From Flaccisagitta enflata (Eukaryota > Chaetognatha > Sagittoidea > Aphragmophora): a stretch of 64,000 bases of DNA. Within the stretch, counting starts at the first letter, position 1. Every line of letters starts with the position of its first letter. Both the position numbers and the translations under genes were made by a program. This document shows, piece by piece, positions 12,942 to 22,947 of the stretch. The DNA is taken from NCBI GenBank assembly GCA_965153355.1, contig OZ231127.1, positions 62,001 to 126,000 on the forward strand. The letters run 5' to 3'. The notes below the pieces were generated by a model, which was not told the origin of the DNA, searched no databases, and saw only the letters and a program-made list of their open reading frames with translations.

Positions 12942-15610
12942 CTATACAACAATTCATGGAAAAAGAAAGAAAATAGATAAAGGAAAATAAGTAAAGATCA
13001 ATTCCGTCTGTTGGGCTATTGATTACTCGATTTGTATCTTGAATAGAAGCGATTGCATGTCAGATTATTCTTTTTGGATTTGCATCATGCATCATGGTCT
13101 GTCATGTTTTGTCACACAGGTTCATCAAGGCGCGGAAAGACGGTTGTAAACCTTTTTCCACCCCCCCCAAAAAAAAAACAAACAAACCAATAAATGGCTT
13201 TTTGATGTAAGTGGATAAGTAAATAACCGCCTGATCATTACAATGGCGATGTGGTTTTGTTCACGAATCTGTGATAAACAGATGGATTTACAGTCAAATA
13301 AACATAAACTCAACCATTCAATCATGCTGCGCCATGATGGATATCAGGGAACTAAAAGATCGTATTCTATTTTGAACTGACCCTCTCCCTATCGATGAAT
13401 GGTTCTGTTTTGACCTGACCCCTTAATATGTGAGTACTGAGCAGGCTGCTGACCTGACCCTCCAATAGATGAGCTGACCTGACCCCCCAATGGGTGAGCA
13501 CTGAGCAGGCTTACTGACCTGACCCTCCAATAGATGAGCTGACCTGAACTCCTGAATCTGCCCAAAGTCGTTTGAGTGCTGCGAGCAAAGCGTCACTAAA
13601 AGGCTCCGTATCTTCCATTCGGGCTGAAATCACAAAACAGGAAAGAAATCATCTCAGGAAATTAGTAACTAGTTACTATTATTAAGTAATTAGTAAGGAA
13701 ATTAGTGACTTCTTTCATTTTTGATTCTGACCAAACAACCACTTATTTGATGATTCACGTACGCAAAACAGTTCTATTTAGATAGTTGTACTTTTTTATT
13801 CACATGCATCGATCAATGATGAATCATTCATAAATAGTTTGAGCTTAATGAATTGGTTTGCATGCACGCGACATGCAAAGTGTCAGGATAAGATGGCCTT
13901 CAATTACTCAATTCAATTGACTGTCAATTACCAATGACGTCTAGGACGAGCGTTGCATCTGACTCCCTGTCTGGCTCGCCGTACGCAATTCCCAACGTTG
14001 TCATCGCCTGAAAATTGGGTGGAGTGTAAACAGCTTTGGTTAACGTGGTATCAAACGTTCTATTGAGGATTAGTTTCCTTGAATTGTGTTTTAAATTTCT
14101 TTCAACTTTGGGTCAAAATCAACTTCGGTCATTCATATGCATGCTTATGCAAACCCATAGCAACCACATCAGTAACCGCTTCAGTCTAAATATGTTTTAA
14201 CCACACTATGACAGACCCGAATGGCACATGAGCCTTTTTCCGCTTTACAGCTGCCACGCAAATACAATTTCGCACGAATTAAACCCTCACTAAGAAAATG
14301 AACTGACTAATGTTCCTCCATTTCTCATTACTATCTTGGAAAAAAGTTTATCGCATTTTGGATTAAGGGGCGTTTTATGGACAAGATAATACAATTAACA
14401 TGTTCGTAACAATCTTGATACTTGGTCTTGCCCTCCTTGACCTTTCCAAACGCTCTCCTGCGTCTCAGCGTGCTTTTGTACTGCGACTGAAGGTGTGATA
14501 GCGTGATCTTCCTCAAGACTTAAGCGCGATTCTTTTTAGTCCTGCCATCCATGTTGCACATTCTCGACTTTGCCATTGCTTCAATTGGGACCATAGAGAT
14601 TCAATCAGGTCGAGATCTGGACTGTTTCTGGGGTAACTGGAGAAGTGTTTGACCTTTGACACTGTGCCTTTGTGCCATCGCTTCGTTGAAACAGCCAGAT
14701 GAGTGGGCGCGCCATCTTCCATGAACCGCCTTTCCAAATTGCCATATTCATGCCATTTTTCAAAAGTGGTACCTAACTTCATTCAGCTCTCATTTCTAAA
14801 CGGTTAGATGCACAGTAACGCGGTTGGTGCCAACTGCTAGAAAATTCGAAGACGTTTCAGAATCTCACCAATTTTTCTTAGATTTTTTTATTTGTAAAGG
14901 AGATATGAGGCTTTAAGTGATGCGATAAACTTATTTCCAAGGTTGTACCTTGATAATAGCAGCCATGCTTTGGGTGGTGTTGCTGTACACAATTGGCTTG
15001 TATTGATCAGCATCGTCTGGAAGAAAATGTTTGAAGGGGATAAATTGAAGGAAACATTTTTAACAATTCAGTCAAAAAGACATAAAAGGACGCGTTTCTA
15101 GTTAAAGACAATCAAGTTTTCAACGGGCCACTTGGACGCTCGCCACGTTCATTTGCTCGCACCGCTCACTCCGCTGACTTACTCTGCAGCGCTTTGCTTC
15201 GCCACCCTCCCGTCGCCTTAACTATTGCGAGTCCTACTCGCTTCACAATGCTTACTTCGCTACACTCGCTTTGCTTGCTCGCTCCATTTACGGGCTTACT
15301 CTATTTGCTCACTCCCTCGTGGGAAATTTTTGAATATGTGTTCACGCTGTATACATGTTCAACAGGAACAAACGCGTTTTTGGTCGTCAGTAGAAACACA
15401 CCCACGAGCAGAGATTAGGTATCGAGATCCGGCAATCCGTGTAATGGATAGGATACATGGGATAACGGATAACGGATAAATCACCATGAAAACCGATTGT
15501 TCCTCTTCCTCCTCCTCCTCCTCTTCTTCCTCCTCTTTCTCCTCCTTCTTCTCTTTTGTTATTCCAAGATTCTTTGTTTCTTTAAGTCGATCTTATACCG
15601 CTTTTGGTGT

Positions 15611-15668
<58 letters not shown>

Positions 15669-18600
15669 TCTCTTGCTCTTAACAGTGTTTAGGCCAAAGT
15701 ATGATAGGTGGAGCAATATCCATCTCTCTACCCTAACTGAAATGAATAGAAGAGGGCCTAGTTGGGAAAAAAATCGAAAAATGTTTTTCGATTTTTTGAG
15801 TTTCGCTTAGGAATTAATTTTTTCCATTTTCGCTTGAGATGTTTTGAGGAAGTTGAGTCACGACTAGGCTCGCCCGAGGCTGGGGTTGAAATTGGTACAG
15901 GGTGAAAGAGGGCACTTTTTTACACCTTCTGGAAAAAATCAGGGCACTGTCGGACCAATACTTTAGGCGCTATGAATTTTTTAATCTTTTTTTATTTTTT
16001 CACATTTTCCGCATTTTTCTCAAAGATCTTTATTTTTCATCGATCTTAATTTTGAGCCCTAAATAACTATAAAAATGAGTTCAGCAGAGGGCAAAGGGAC
16101 GGAGAGAGAGGGAGGGAAGGAGAGGGAGGGAGAGAGAGGGAATGAGAGGGAGGGAAGGAGAGGGAGGGAAGGATTGGGAGGGTGGGAGAAGGAGTAAGGG
16201 AGGGTGGGAGAGGGAGGGAGAGGGGGAAGGGGGAGGGAGGGAGAGGGAGGGAAGGAGGGAAGGAGGGAGAAGGAGAGTAGGAGGGAGAGGGAGAGTAGGA
16301 GGGAGAGGGGGAGGGGGAGGAAAAGGGAAGGGAGGGATACAGAGAGAGAGGGTGAGGGGGAGGGAAAAGAAGGGAGAGAGGGAGGGAACGGTAGGGGGAA
16401 GGGAGAGATTGACGGAGGGAGAGAAGGAGAGAAAGGGGGAGGGAGAGGGTGAGGATAAAGGAAGGAGTGAGAAAGGGAGGGAGGGAGAGCGAGGGAGAGG
16501 GAGGGAGGGGGAGGGAGAGTGAGAGGGGGAGGGAGAGTGAGAGGGGGAGGGAGAGTGAGAGGGAAAGAGGGAGCGAGAGGGGGATGGTGAGGGAAAGGGA
16601 GGGAGCGAGGGAGAGAGAGGGAGGGAGTGAGGGAGGAAGGGAGGGAGAGAGGGAGGGAGGGAGAGAGGGAGAGAGGGAGGGGGAGGGAAGGAGAGGGAGG
16701 GAGCACGGGAGGGAGACACAGAGAGAGAGGGTGAGAGTCACACACACACAAAACAGCCCTTACGATTTTTTTCCGGTCGGCGAGAGCCGCCTTTACTGGT
16801 ATAGTAAGTATAGTAACTATAGGAAGTATAGTAAGAATAGTAAGTATAGTAAGTATAGTAAGTATGGTAGGTATAGTATGGTAAGTATAGTAAGTATAGT
16901 AAGTGTAGTGGTAATGTTGTCCATCTTTCATAACGAGGATTTCCATGAGTCAAATGCAATGAACCTTTTACAAAATCTATTCCTTCTACTTAGATAATGT
17001 GTAACCTTATATAAATAACGTCCAGTTATTTAGGGATAACGACCTTAGCATAAAATGGCGGATTTTTACCATATAACGACCTCATAACGGCCGACCACTG
17101 ACGCTCAGTAACGCTAATCTCTGCCCACGAGTTATTTCATCATCCAATAACTTTATGATTTGAGTTGATTTATCACTACTCTTTAACCGTAATAGCATGT
17201 AGATTAAGATTTTCTCCCATCCTCTTACAATTCTTTCACCTACTAAACCTCGTCTCTGTACTATCTACTGTAGTGTACTGCACTACACTGTACTAAGTGT
17301 ACTGTAGTTTGCTCTTTTTACCTTCAAATCCTTCGTCGTGGATGATTTTCATTTGCTTGACTACTGTACTTTTTCCCGATTCACCAGCACCCAATAGGAG
17401 GAGCTTGATGTCTTTGGCGGCCTATTTAAGATAGTAGCAAAAGCTTTAGATGGTCAGCGGTGCCCATGCCCTGCCTAAGTAGGTTGGGACTTGTGATTGA
17501 AGTTGAGGGAAGGAGCAAGGCAGCAGCGCCGACTAGGTCAATGACCTATCACACATATGGGGAATTTTCTCCTTCTCCTGCTAACAAGGCATTAGGGCAT
17601 AGATTTGGGCCTCAAGGCTGGATTTGGGCCTTGAGGGTAAGATTTTGGTCTAAAGGCTAGTGTTTTGGGCCTCAAGGCTGTGATTTGAGCCGCATGCTAA
17701 GGCTGAGATTTGGGCCTCGAGGCTGAGATTTGGGTCTTGAGACTGAAGTTTGGGCCTCGAGACTGGGATCTAAGCCTCGAGGATGGGATTTGGGCTTTGA
17801 GGATTGGATTTGGGCTTTGATGATGGAATATGGGCCTTGCAACAGGAATTTGGGCCACGAGACTGGGATTTTGACCTTGAGGCTAGGATTTTTTTTTGGG
17901 GGGGGCGGATGGAGAACTCAGAGGAGGTGAAGGAGGAGAAGGAGAAGGAGGAGATGGAGAAAATCCCCCAGATGAGTGAAAGCATAAGTCATCGACCCCT
18001 TCAGAGTCGCAACCCAAAAATGGAGATAATAATAATTAATTTATACATGTGCCAAATACATGCTTAATATCTTTAGCAGCCTGGTTAATAGTCGCAAAAG
18101 CGTAAGATGGTCAGCGGTATCCGTGCCCTGCGTTAGTAGGTTGTGTATGAAGGGGAAGCAGGGCAGCGGCCCAAAGGGGTCGATGACCTAAGCTTTCACA
18201 CATATGGGGAATTTTCTCCTTCTTCTCCTTCTCCTCCAGTCTCTAGGCCCTAATCACGGTCTCGAGGCCCAAATCCCCGTCAATGATTAAATTTTTCACA
18301 CATATGGGGAATGTTCTCCTTCTTCTCCTTCTCCCCCAGTCTCTAGGCCCAAATCCCGGTCTCGAGGCCTAAATCCCAGCCTTTAGGCCCAAATCCTAGC
18401 CTGGGGGCCCAGATTCCAGCCACGAGGCCCAAATCCCAGCCTGGAGGTTGGCATTAGGCCTCTTGGCTGGGATTTGGACCTCAAGGCTGAGATTTGGGTC
18501 TCAAGGTTGGGATCTGGGTCTCCAAGCTAGGATTTTAGTCTTTAGGCTAAAATTTTGGCCTTGAGGCTGGGATTTGGGCTTGAAGACTGGGATTTGAGCC

Positions 18601-18973
18601 TTGAGACTGGAATTTGGGCCTCGAGGCTGAGATTTAAGGGGGAAGGATGGAGAAGAAGAAGGAGGAGGAGAAGGAGAAGAAGTAAATTCCCCATAACTGT
18701 CCAATGCCCAATGCCCAATGCCCAATCTGTGAAAGCATAGGTCATCAGCCCCTTTGGGGCCTCTGCCCAAAAAGGATGGTGATGTTATCAGATGATTGGT
18801 ACTTCTGCCAGGGATCAAAGCATTGGGGGAAATAGCGGTTCCCCCTTATTTCCCATGTCCATTTATCTTCTGTTTTGGTTGTTTACCTCGATTCCATCTT
18901 GTTTGAGTTGTTTCTCAATTTCCTTGGTTCTTGCGTGTGCTGCTTTCTCCTCAGCACTTTGAGTGCAACCCAT
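12837..18973 (-). CDS. Heterotrimeric G-protein alpha subunit, Gi/o type, partial gene (6 exons)
   Basis: Exons at 18887-18973, 17322-17421, 14949-15016, 13932-14007, 13544-13623 and 12837-12941 join in one frame to 172 codons. Every intron has GT..AG ends and phases agree (0,1,0,1,0). The product is the guanine-nucleotide-binding alpha subunit that couples seven-transmembrane receptors to effectors at the inner plasma membrane. Visible are Met-Gly-Cys at the N-terminus (myristoylation of Gly2 and palmitoylation of Cys3 in this family), the P-loop GAGESGKST at 40-48, and the helical domain ([31 protein letters not shown]). Family members are about 350 residues, so roughly half is missing. Exons for switch I, DVGGQ, NKxD and TCAT were looked for to the left and not found; they may lie beyond base 1. 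Gi/o assignment rests on the [12 protein letters not shown] start. It may be functional or a partial copy. Confidence 0.9.
13544..13623 (-). CDS. G-alpha exon 5 (residues 111-137)
   Basis: Eighty bases following a tgatttcag acceptor. It reads [20 protein letters not shown] then WADSGVQ, nearly the Gi/o consensus [10 protein letters not shown]...RLWxDSGVQ. The donor is CAG|gtcagc. Directly downstream the intron carries two copies of a roughly 64-bp repeat (13385-13550) that includes this donor-like gacctgac motif. Confidence 0.92.
13932..14007 (-). CDS. G-alpha exon 4 (residues 86-110)
   Basis: Seventy-six bases between a ttttcag acceptor and a gtaattg donor. It encodes [20 protein letters not shown] then VLDVI, aligning with the family's AMDTLGIEYGD...DAKMVCDVV segment of the helical domain. 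Phase 0 in, phase 1 out. The single leftover G joins exon 5 to make Ala. Confidence 0.9.
14331..14945 (-). mobile_element. Tc1-like DNA transposon remnant in G-alpha intron 3
   Basis: A 615-bp element flanked by TA (14329-14330, 14946-14947). Left end CTATCTTGGAAAAAAGTTTA and right end are imperfect inverted repeats, with the last five bases at the right diverged. The minus strand at 14513-14782 encodes the second half of a DDE transposase: [10 protein letters not shown], then [15 protein letters not shown]. The candidate catalytic Asp and Glu are separated by 37 residues. The N-terminal half is missing, so it cannot move by itself. Confidence 0.85.
14949..15016 (-). CDS. G-alpha exon 3 (residues 63-85)
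   Basis: Sixty-eight bases following a ttcttccag acceptor. The split codon with exon 2 gives Asp, and the exon reads [20 protein letters not shown] then IIK, matching the start of the helical domain (YKPVVYSNTIQS in Gi/o). The donor is AAG|GTA, and the Tc1-like element 14331-14945 begins at intron base +4. Phase 0 out. Confidence 0.92.
15089..15403. mobile_element. GTTTCTA-ended element copy 2, in G-alpha intron 2
   Basis: Ends gacgcgtttctag and tagaaacacaccc, with the shared interior caacgggccact, cgctccatttacggg and tatgtgttcacgctg. Same family as 1836-2050. Confidence 0.65.
15495..15666 (+). repeat. (TCC)n and (TC)n in G-alpha intron 2
   Basis: Two short pyrimidine arrays (15500-15545, 15611-15666). 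Confidence 0.9.
15763..16803 (+). mobile_element. Hairpin-ended element with (GGGA)n core, copy 3
   Basis: Starts ttgggaaaa with a hairpin at 15769-15796 (13-base arms, 2-base loop). An AT-rich region follows, then a purine-only tract 16097-16730, a short (CA)n, and the conserved tttttttccggtcggcgaga...gcctttactgg end. It lies in G-alpha intron 2, with the purine run on the strand opposite the gene. Confidence 0.75.
16798..16912 (+). repeat. (GTAAGTATA)n 9-bp minisatellite
   Basis: About 12 imperfect units next to the end of the (GGGA)n element. On the plus strand each unit resembles a splice donor, but the host gene is on the other strand. Confidence 0.85.
17322..17421 (-). CDS. G-alpha exon 2 (P-loop exon, residues 30-62)
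   Basis: One hundred bases between a ctattt-type AG acceptor and a gtaaaa donor, phase 0 in and phase 1 out. It encodes [10 protein letters not shown], then GAGESGKST, the nucleotide-phosphate-binding P-loop, then [14 protein letters not shown]. The P-loop falls at residues 40-48, as in Gi proteins. This exon alone identifies the family. Confidence 0.95.
17444..18015 (+). mobile_element. Minisatellite element copy 2, in G-alpha intron 1
   Basis: Head aagatggtcagcggtg-like sequence (17448) with gtgcccatgccctgc, then tcaatgacctatcac and cacatatggggaattttctc, then units of about 21 bp (gggcctcaaggctggatttg) to about 17890. A partial inverted tail ends near catcgaccccttcagag. Confidence 0.7.
18096..18775 (+). 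mobile_element. Minisatellite element copy 3, in G-alpha intron 1
   Basis: Head gatggtcagcggtatccgtg, ggcagcggcccaaaggggtc, cacatatggggaattttctc. The core is 21-bp units that change orientation near 18450 (ctaggcccaaatcccggtct, then ggctgggatttgggcttgaa). The inverted tail ends catcagcccctttggggcct. It is a neighbour of copy 2 in the same intron. Confidence 0.75.
18887..18973 (-). CDS. G-alpha exon 1 (residues 1-29)
   Basis: Starts at the ATG read from 18973 downward. The product begins [16 protein letters not shown], the classic Gi/o amphipathic N-terminal helix that binds beta-gamma. Gly2 and Cys3 are the lipid-modified residues in this family. The exon ends in GAG before a gtaaac donor at 18886-18881, phase 0. 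An upstream in-frame start is not evident. No promoter motif could be identified upstream, where minisatellite sequence begins. Confidence 0.9.
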
Positions 18974-19057
18974 CATTAACGTTTAAACCTGGTAATACCT
19001 GGTTCAGGAATAACAACATTTCATTGTCTTACGAGTCCTATTTAGGAATAACAACAT

Positions 19058-19300
19058 TTCATGGACCCTGAGACCTAGATCCTAGCCTACAAAACCCGGA
19101 GCCTAGCTTCTCAGACCTAGGTTCTTGCTTCTTAGATCCACATGTTGACCCCCTCCCTCAAGACCAAGATGTTAGCCTCCATCACCCAGATTCCAACCTC
19201 TCAGACCCAGATACTACCATCCCAAACCGAGATCTTGGTAGCCTGGACCCAGACATTTTTATCACAGACCCAGGCTTCATTTTCATCCAACACCGAGATC
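19058..19300 (+). repeat. Degenerate minisatellite upstream of G-alpha exon 1
   Basis: Loose units of about 30 bp with the theme ctcagacccagat..tagcct. No core promoter motif was found here. Confidence 0.5.
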
Positions 19301-19477
19301 ATTGTCAGTAAATCCTAGATTGTGCTCTCTGAAATTTGACAGGTTAACGGGCCTGAATTTGAAAGGCGACTTTTAAACTGCTTTCACTCACAGCTTGACT
19401 ACTGCAGTTGGGCAAGAGCACCGCAGACCACCGCCTTGGATGGCGTTTTCTTCCCACCGCCTCTTCCCACTTGCATA

Positions 19478-19889
19478 CTACTCGACTCAATAGAAAAGCC
19501 GCACTTTTGAATTACAAATTGTCATACTGAATTTCAAAAAAACTAATCAAAATCTTAGACCGTTAAAAAGCTCTTGAAAAGATCTTTCATCTGGCGCCAA
19601 TCTGGTAATGCCATCTTTTTTCGTTTAGAAATGGCATTAGTTTCAGTAGAAACTTTGCCTATTTCAGTTTTGCAATCCCTATGAAAAAAGAGCATTTTAG
19701 CAAAATAGTGCTTCTCTTTGCAGAGCTCTAGCTCCTAAACCGTTTGAGATACAGATCTGGGATTGGTCTAGAATGAAAGAAAATTCGAAAATCTTTTAAA
19801 TCACTCAAAAAAAAAATTTTTTTTGAATAATTTTTTTGTCTTATTCATCAACTCAAAAAAGGGTGCGGCTTTTTTTTTTAGTCGAGTAG
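19478..19889. mobile_element. 412-bp TIR element (CTACTCGACT ends)
   Basis: Flanked by TA (19476-19477, 19890-19891). Ends CTACTCGACT and AGTCGAGTAG, followed inward by AAGCCGCAC / GTGCGGCTT. It has no coding sequence. An internal segment (cctaaaccgtttgagataca ... ggtctagaatg) is shared with the elements at 54621-55216 and 23118-23720 and resembles sequence next to the transposase start in the Tc1-like elements. Confidence 0.85.
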
Positions 19890-21575
19890 TATTCACGAGA
19901 AGAGGGGCTTATGAAGTTACCCACCCACCCCGCTCTAACGGATTTCAGGGGACCAATAAATTTTATCTGTTAGAGGCGAAATTCTGTTATAGCGAGTATA
20001 GGAAATTAAAGAAAACAGGTTGAAGGGATACGGAACTATTGTTTGTTACAGGCAAGTCCGTTGGAGTGGGATTCAACTAAATTTATTGAAACAAATGTCT
20101 CATACCTTTAAAATTGTCTCACACCAACACTTACTTTTGTGACTATTGTTCTTGTTTAAGTGAGAAAAATTCGAGTTTGTACGTTTTTTGAATAAAGAAA
20201 AGATCGATGATCTTTTATTTCGCCATTTCATGGCACAACTTCCATAATTTTCATGATGCGTTATTTTCTCCTCCTTTTGCACTAATTACGTATCATTTGG
20301 TTAGCTTATCAACAGTGTTTGAAAAGAATCGTTTGAATCAAGAAACAACGACAATTCATCTTGTCATTTCGTGATGTTTATTTTTTACATTTACTTTGCT
20401 TCATTCAGTAAGCTATTAAACAGGATGGTCACTAAAAATGCAAATCCGTCTTTCAAGTAGAACTTAAATGATAAGATTACTTCGTTTTTTGTTTTTTACT
20501 TAGGTGGCGGTATTTTGTTGTTTTCTTTCGTTGTTGTTTCTTGTTTGTTTTCATACTATTCTCAGTCTTTGTTGTTGTACAACGTTCAGATTCATTTGTT
20601 AAGGCATATCGTAATTGAACAATGACGCGTAAGAAAGCTGTTTTGATGAATTATGGAGGGAATCTTGGATGAGTTACTGCAAAGAGAAAAAGATAACATT
20701 AATCCGGATGAAAGTAACATCTTGATAAGAAAGAAGAAAGCCACAAAGAAGAGGAAGAAAGAGGAGAAGCGGAGGAAAGGGAGGAAGAAAGAGATCAAGG
20801 CAATGAACTACGTCCCAACTGTCACGCGAACCCCATTGATCTTTTATTTTATGCGCTGTGAACCTGCCAGGGATTAACTAAAGGCCGCCATTAGTATTAC
20901 TCTGAGCCATACCACTATTACATGTCCGGTCATGGCATAACTCCGCGCTATTTCTCTGTGCTACGAGCAGTCAAGCATGTTCCCGGAAATAGCGCCACAT
21001 GTCAAAGCGCCACATCACTAAGCTATACCTAAGAATGTCTCCTAAAACATGTCATGAAACTGCGCCATGGCCATGTTGCTACAGTAGACAAAGACTTCCA
21101 GGTTTGTGATGCAAAAGCCTAATCAGTGTTTTGGAGCGGTGTGTTACTGCTTCATTAGGCTTTGTTGGGTCAAGTTGACACGTGATCACACCAGGTGGAT
21201 CTTTGTTTGGTTCAGCTCAGGTACATTTTTCTGAATGGGTCAATTGGGTTAACTCCTTGAAGTTTCAACGGGCCCAAAGACTACATCATAAGCTTGATAT
21301 AAGTTCTCTCATGCCAAAGATAATTTTTTTTTTGTCATCTTGATTTATCGCCAGCAAATGACAATTTCATTCTTTTAAATCAATTCTGATATCATGCAAT
21401 GATTAAAACAATAACAAAGAGACAGACAGCAAAGTTGTGTTTGTGGCTAGAAAAGTTTGCGGCCACCAAATAGAATGTAATGAAACGGTTTTGCCTGATG
21501 AGAGCAGCCCGTCGGACCTACAGAGTTGTCCCTACACCCAACAAATTACGGGCAAAGTACAGCGATAATTCAGGA

Positions 21576-22007
21576 CACGGACTCTAAAACCGGTTCGGTT
21601 TTGACGTTGTTGCAAATGGAATCTCGTTTTCTGCTTCAAGTGACTTGGCGTCATTTTATCGTGCATCCAATTCAATTCTTCGCGCAATCAATAAGCCAAG
21701 CGACGAAATTCTCATCCATCTCCTGTATTCCATTTGCATTCCCATTTTGACATATGCTTGCGCGGTCAAGGAGTTTTCAACAAAGCAGATGCGGGAGTGC
21801 AATAATGCAGCGAATAATGCATTAAGATTGATCTTTGGCTATAACCGCTGGGAGAGTATTCGATCAGTACGCGAATCCTTTGGATATAAATCTCTCACTG
21901 ACTTATTTGCAATAGCGAAAAGACGCTTTAATCTGTCTTTACCTCGTCACCATAACAAGGTGATATCTCATCTCGCTCGCAATCTAGCCATTGGTGTCAA
22001 TAGTTAA
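21576..22007 (+). pseudogene. LINE reverse transcriptase C-terminal fragment
   Basis: An open frame ending at 22007 encodes ASFYRASNSILRAINKPSD, IPILTYACAVKEFSTKQMRE and NNALRLIFGYNRWESIRSVR. This is the typical end of a non-LTR retrotransposon reverse transcriptase after the catalytic core (FYRASNSI, IPILTYA, RLIFG..RWES). The catalytic YADD region and endonuclease are absent, and upstream sequence is shifted out of frame, so it is a 5'-truncated dead copy. A polyadenylation signal AATAAA near 22174 may mark the old 3' end. Confidence 0.8.
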
Positions 22008-22205
22008 ACATCATTTCGTACTCGTCCTTTAGTTAGTCACTTGTTCCTTATTTCTTTTGTTTTTTCGTTGTTTTTGTAACTAAGAGCATATCAAGCGCAC
22101 ATCCTCTTTCCTCATTTTTTGATCCCCAATGTAACCGCTTTATGGATATGGATTTAATGGAAATGTTCCTAGAAATAAAGCAATGTTGAATCTTCAAAAT
22201 AGACT
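22008..22205 (+). mobile_element. Probable 3' UTR of the LINE fragment
   Basis: Non-coding sequence directly after the reverse transcriptase stop, ending near an aaataaagcaatg motif. No clear poly(A) tail or target duplication was seen, so the outer boundary is uncertain. Confidence 0.45.
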
Positions 22206-22470
22206 TGACTTCGGGCCACTTAGGCGTCAATGTGTGATTACTGACCACTGGTCAGTGGTGCCTCTGATGCCTTAAGTAAATGTATTGAATCCAAATGTGT
22301 AGCGCGGTAGAGGAAAGTATAAATAACAGATTTAGTTCAAAACATCATCAATTAGATTACATGAAGGAGAGGTTAAATCTAAGCCAATAGAATGGTCTAT
22401 CATGCCCTGTTTCTACTTAAAGGGAATTTGGACAATCTGTGTATTGTGTATTACAATGTCCCTCACTTTT

Positions 22471-22521
22471 CCAAAACTAAAACACGTGGAAGAGGGCCTC
22501 TTCCATATGTTAGAGTTTTGG
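22471..22521. repeat. 51-bp hairpin (25-base arms)
   Basis: ccaaaact...tggaagagg faces cctcttcca...agttttgg with one central base; about 20 of 25 positions pair. A related stretch (ctgttccacttgtcat) occurs near 4770-4790. Confidence 0.65.
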
Positions 22522-22616
22522 TTCAGTTAACGATATTGTTCCACTTGTCATGCACAAAAAATGGCGGATTTCTTTTGTAAACAGATAATTCCGGGCTGCT
22601 GAGAAAGAGACATGGA

Positions 22617-22721
<105 letters not shown>

Positions 22722-22947
22722 CGATAGGTCTTTTGTGAGAGAGCGAGAGAGAAGAAAAAGAAAAGGCAGAGGAAAATCGATGTTGCACATATTTTCTCAA
22801 TTCTTTCTTTTGCTTCTTTTGTTGTATATAATTGTTAGCACTGGAACATTGGACAGTCAAAGACACGCACCGAGTCCGCAGTCACGCAGGATCCCACTCA
22901 CGCAGTCACAGAAAAGCCACTTCTTTTATTTCAGTATCGTCTTCTCA

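Larger units (their letters stand above)
12720..13560 (-). other. G-alpha intron 5 and flanks, local duplications
   Basis: Between exons 6 and 5 lie AT-rich intron sequence and two copies of a ~64-bp unit (tgagcaggct..gacctgaccctccaatagat) at 13430-13550, next to the exon 5 donor. Confidence 0.6.

Noticed and set aside
16059-16997. 295-codon Pro/Ser/Leu-rich frame and its complements
   Set aside because: Translation of the (GGGA)n core of a repeat element; it also overlaps the G-alpha intron.
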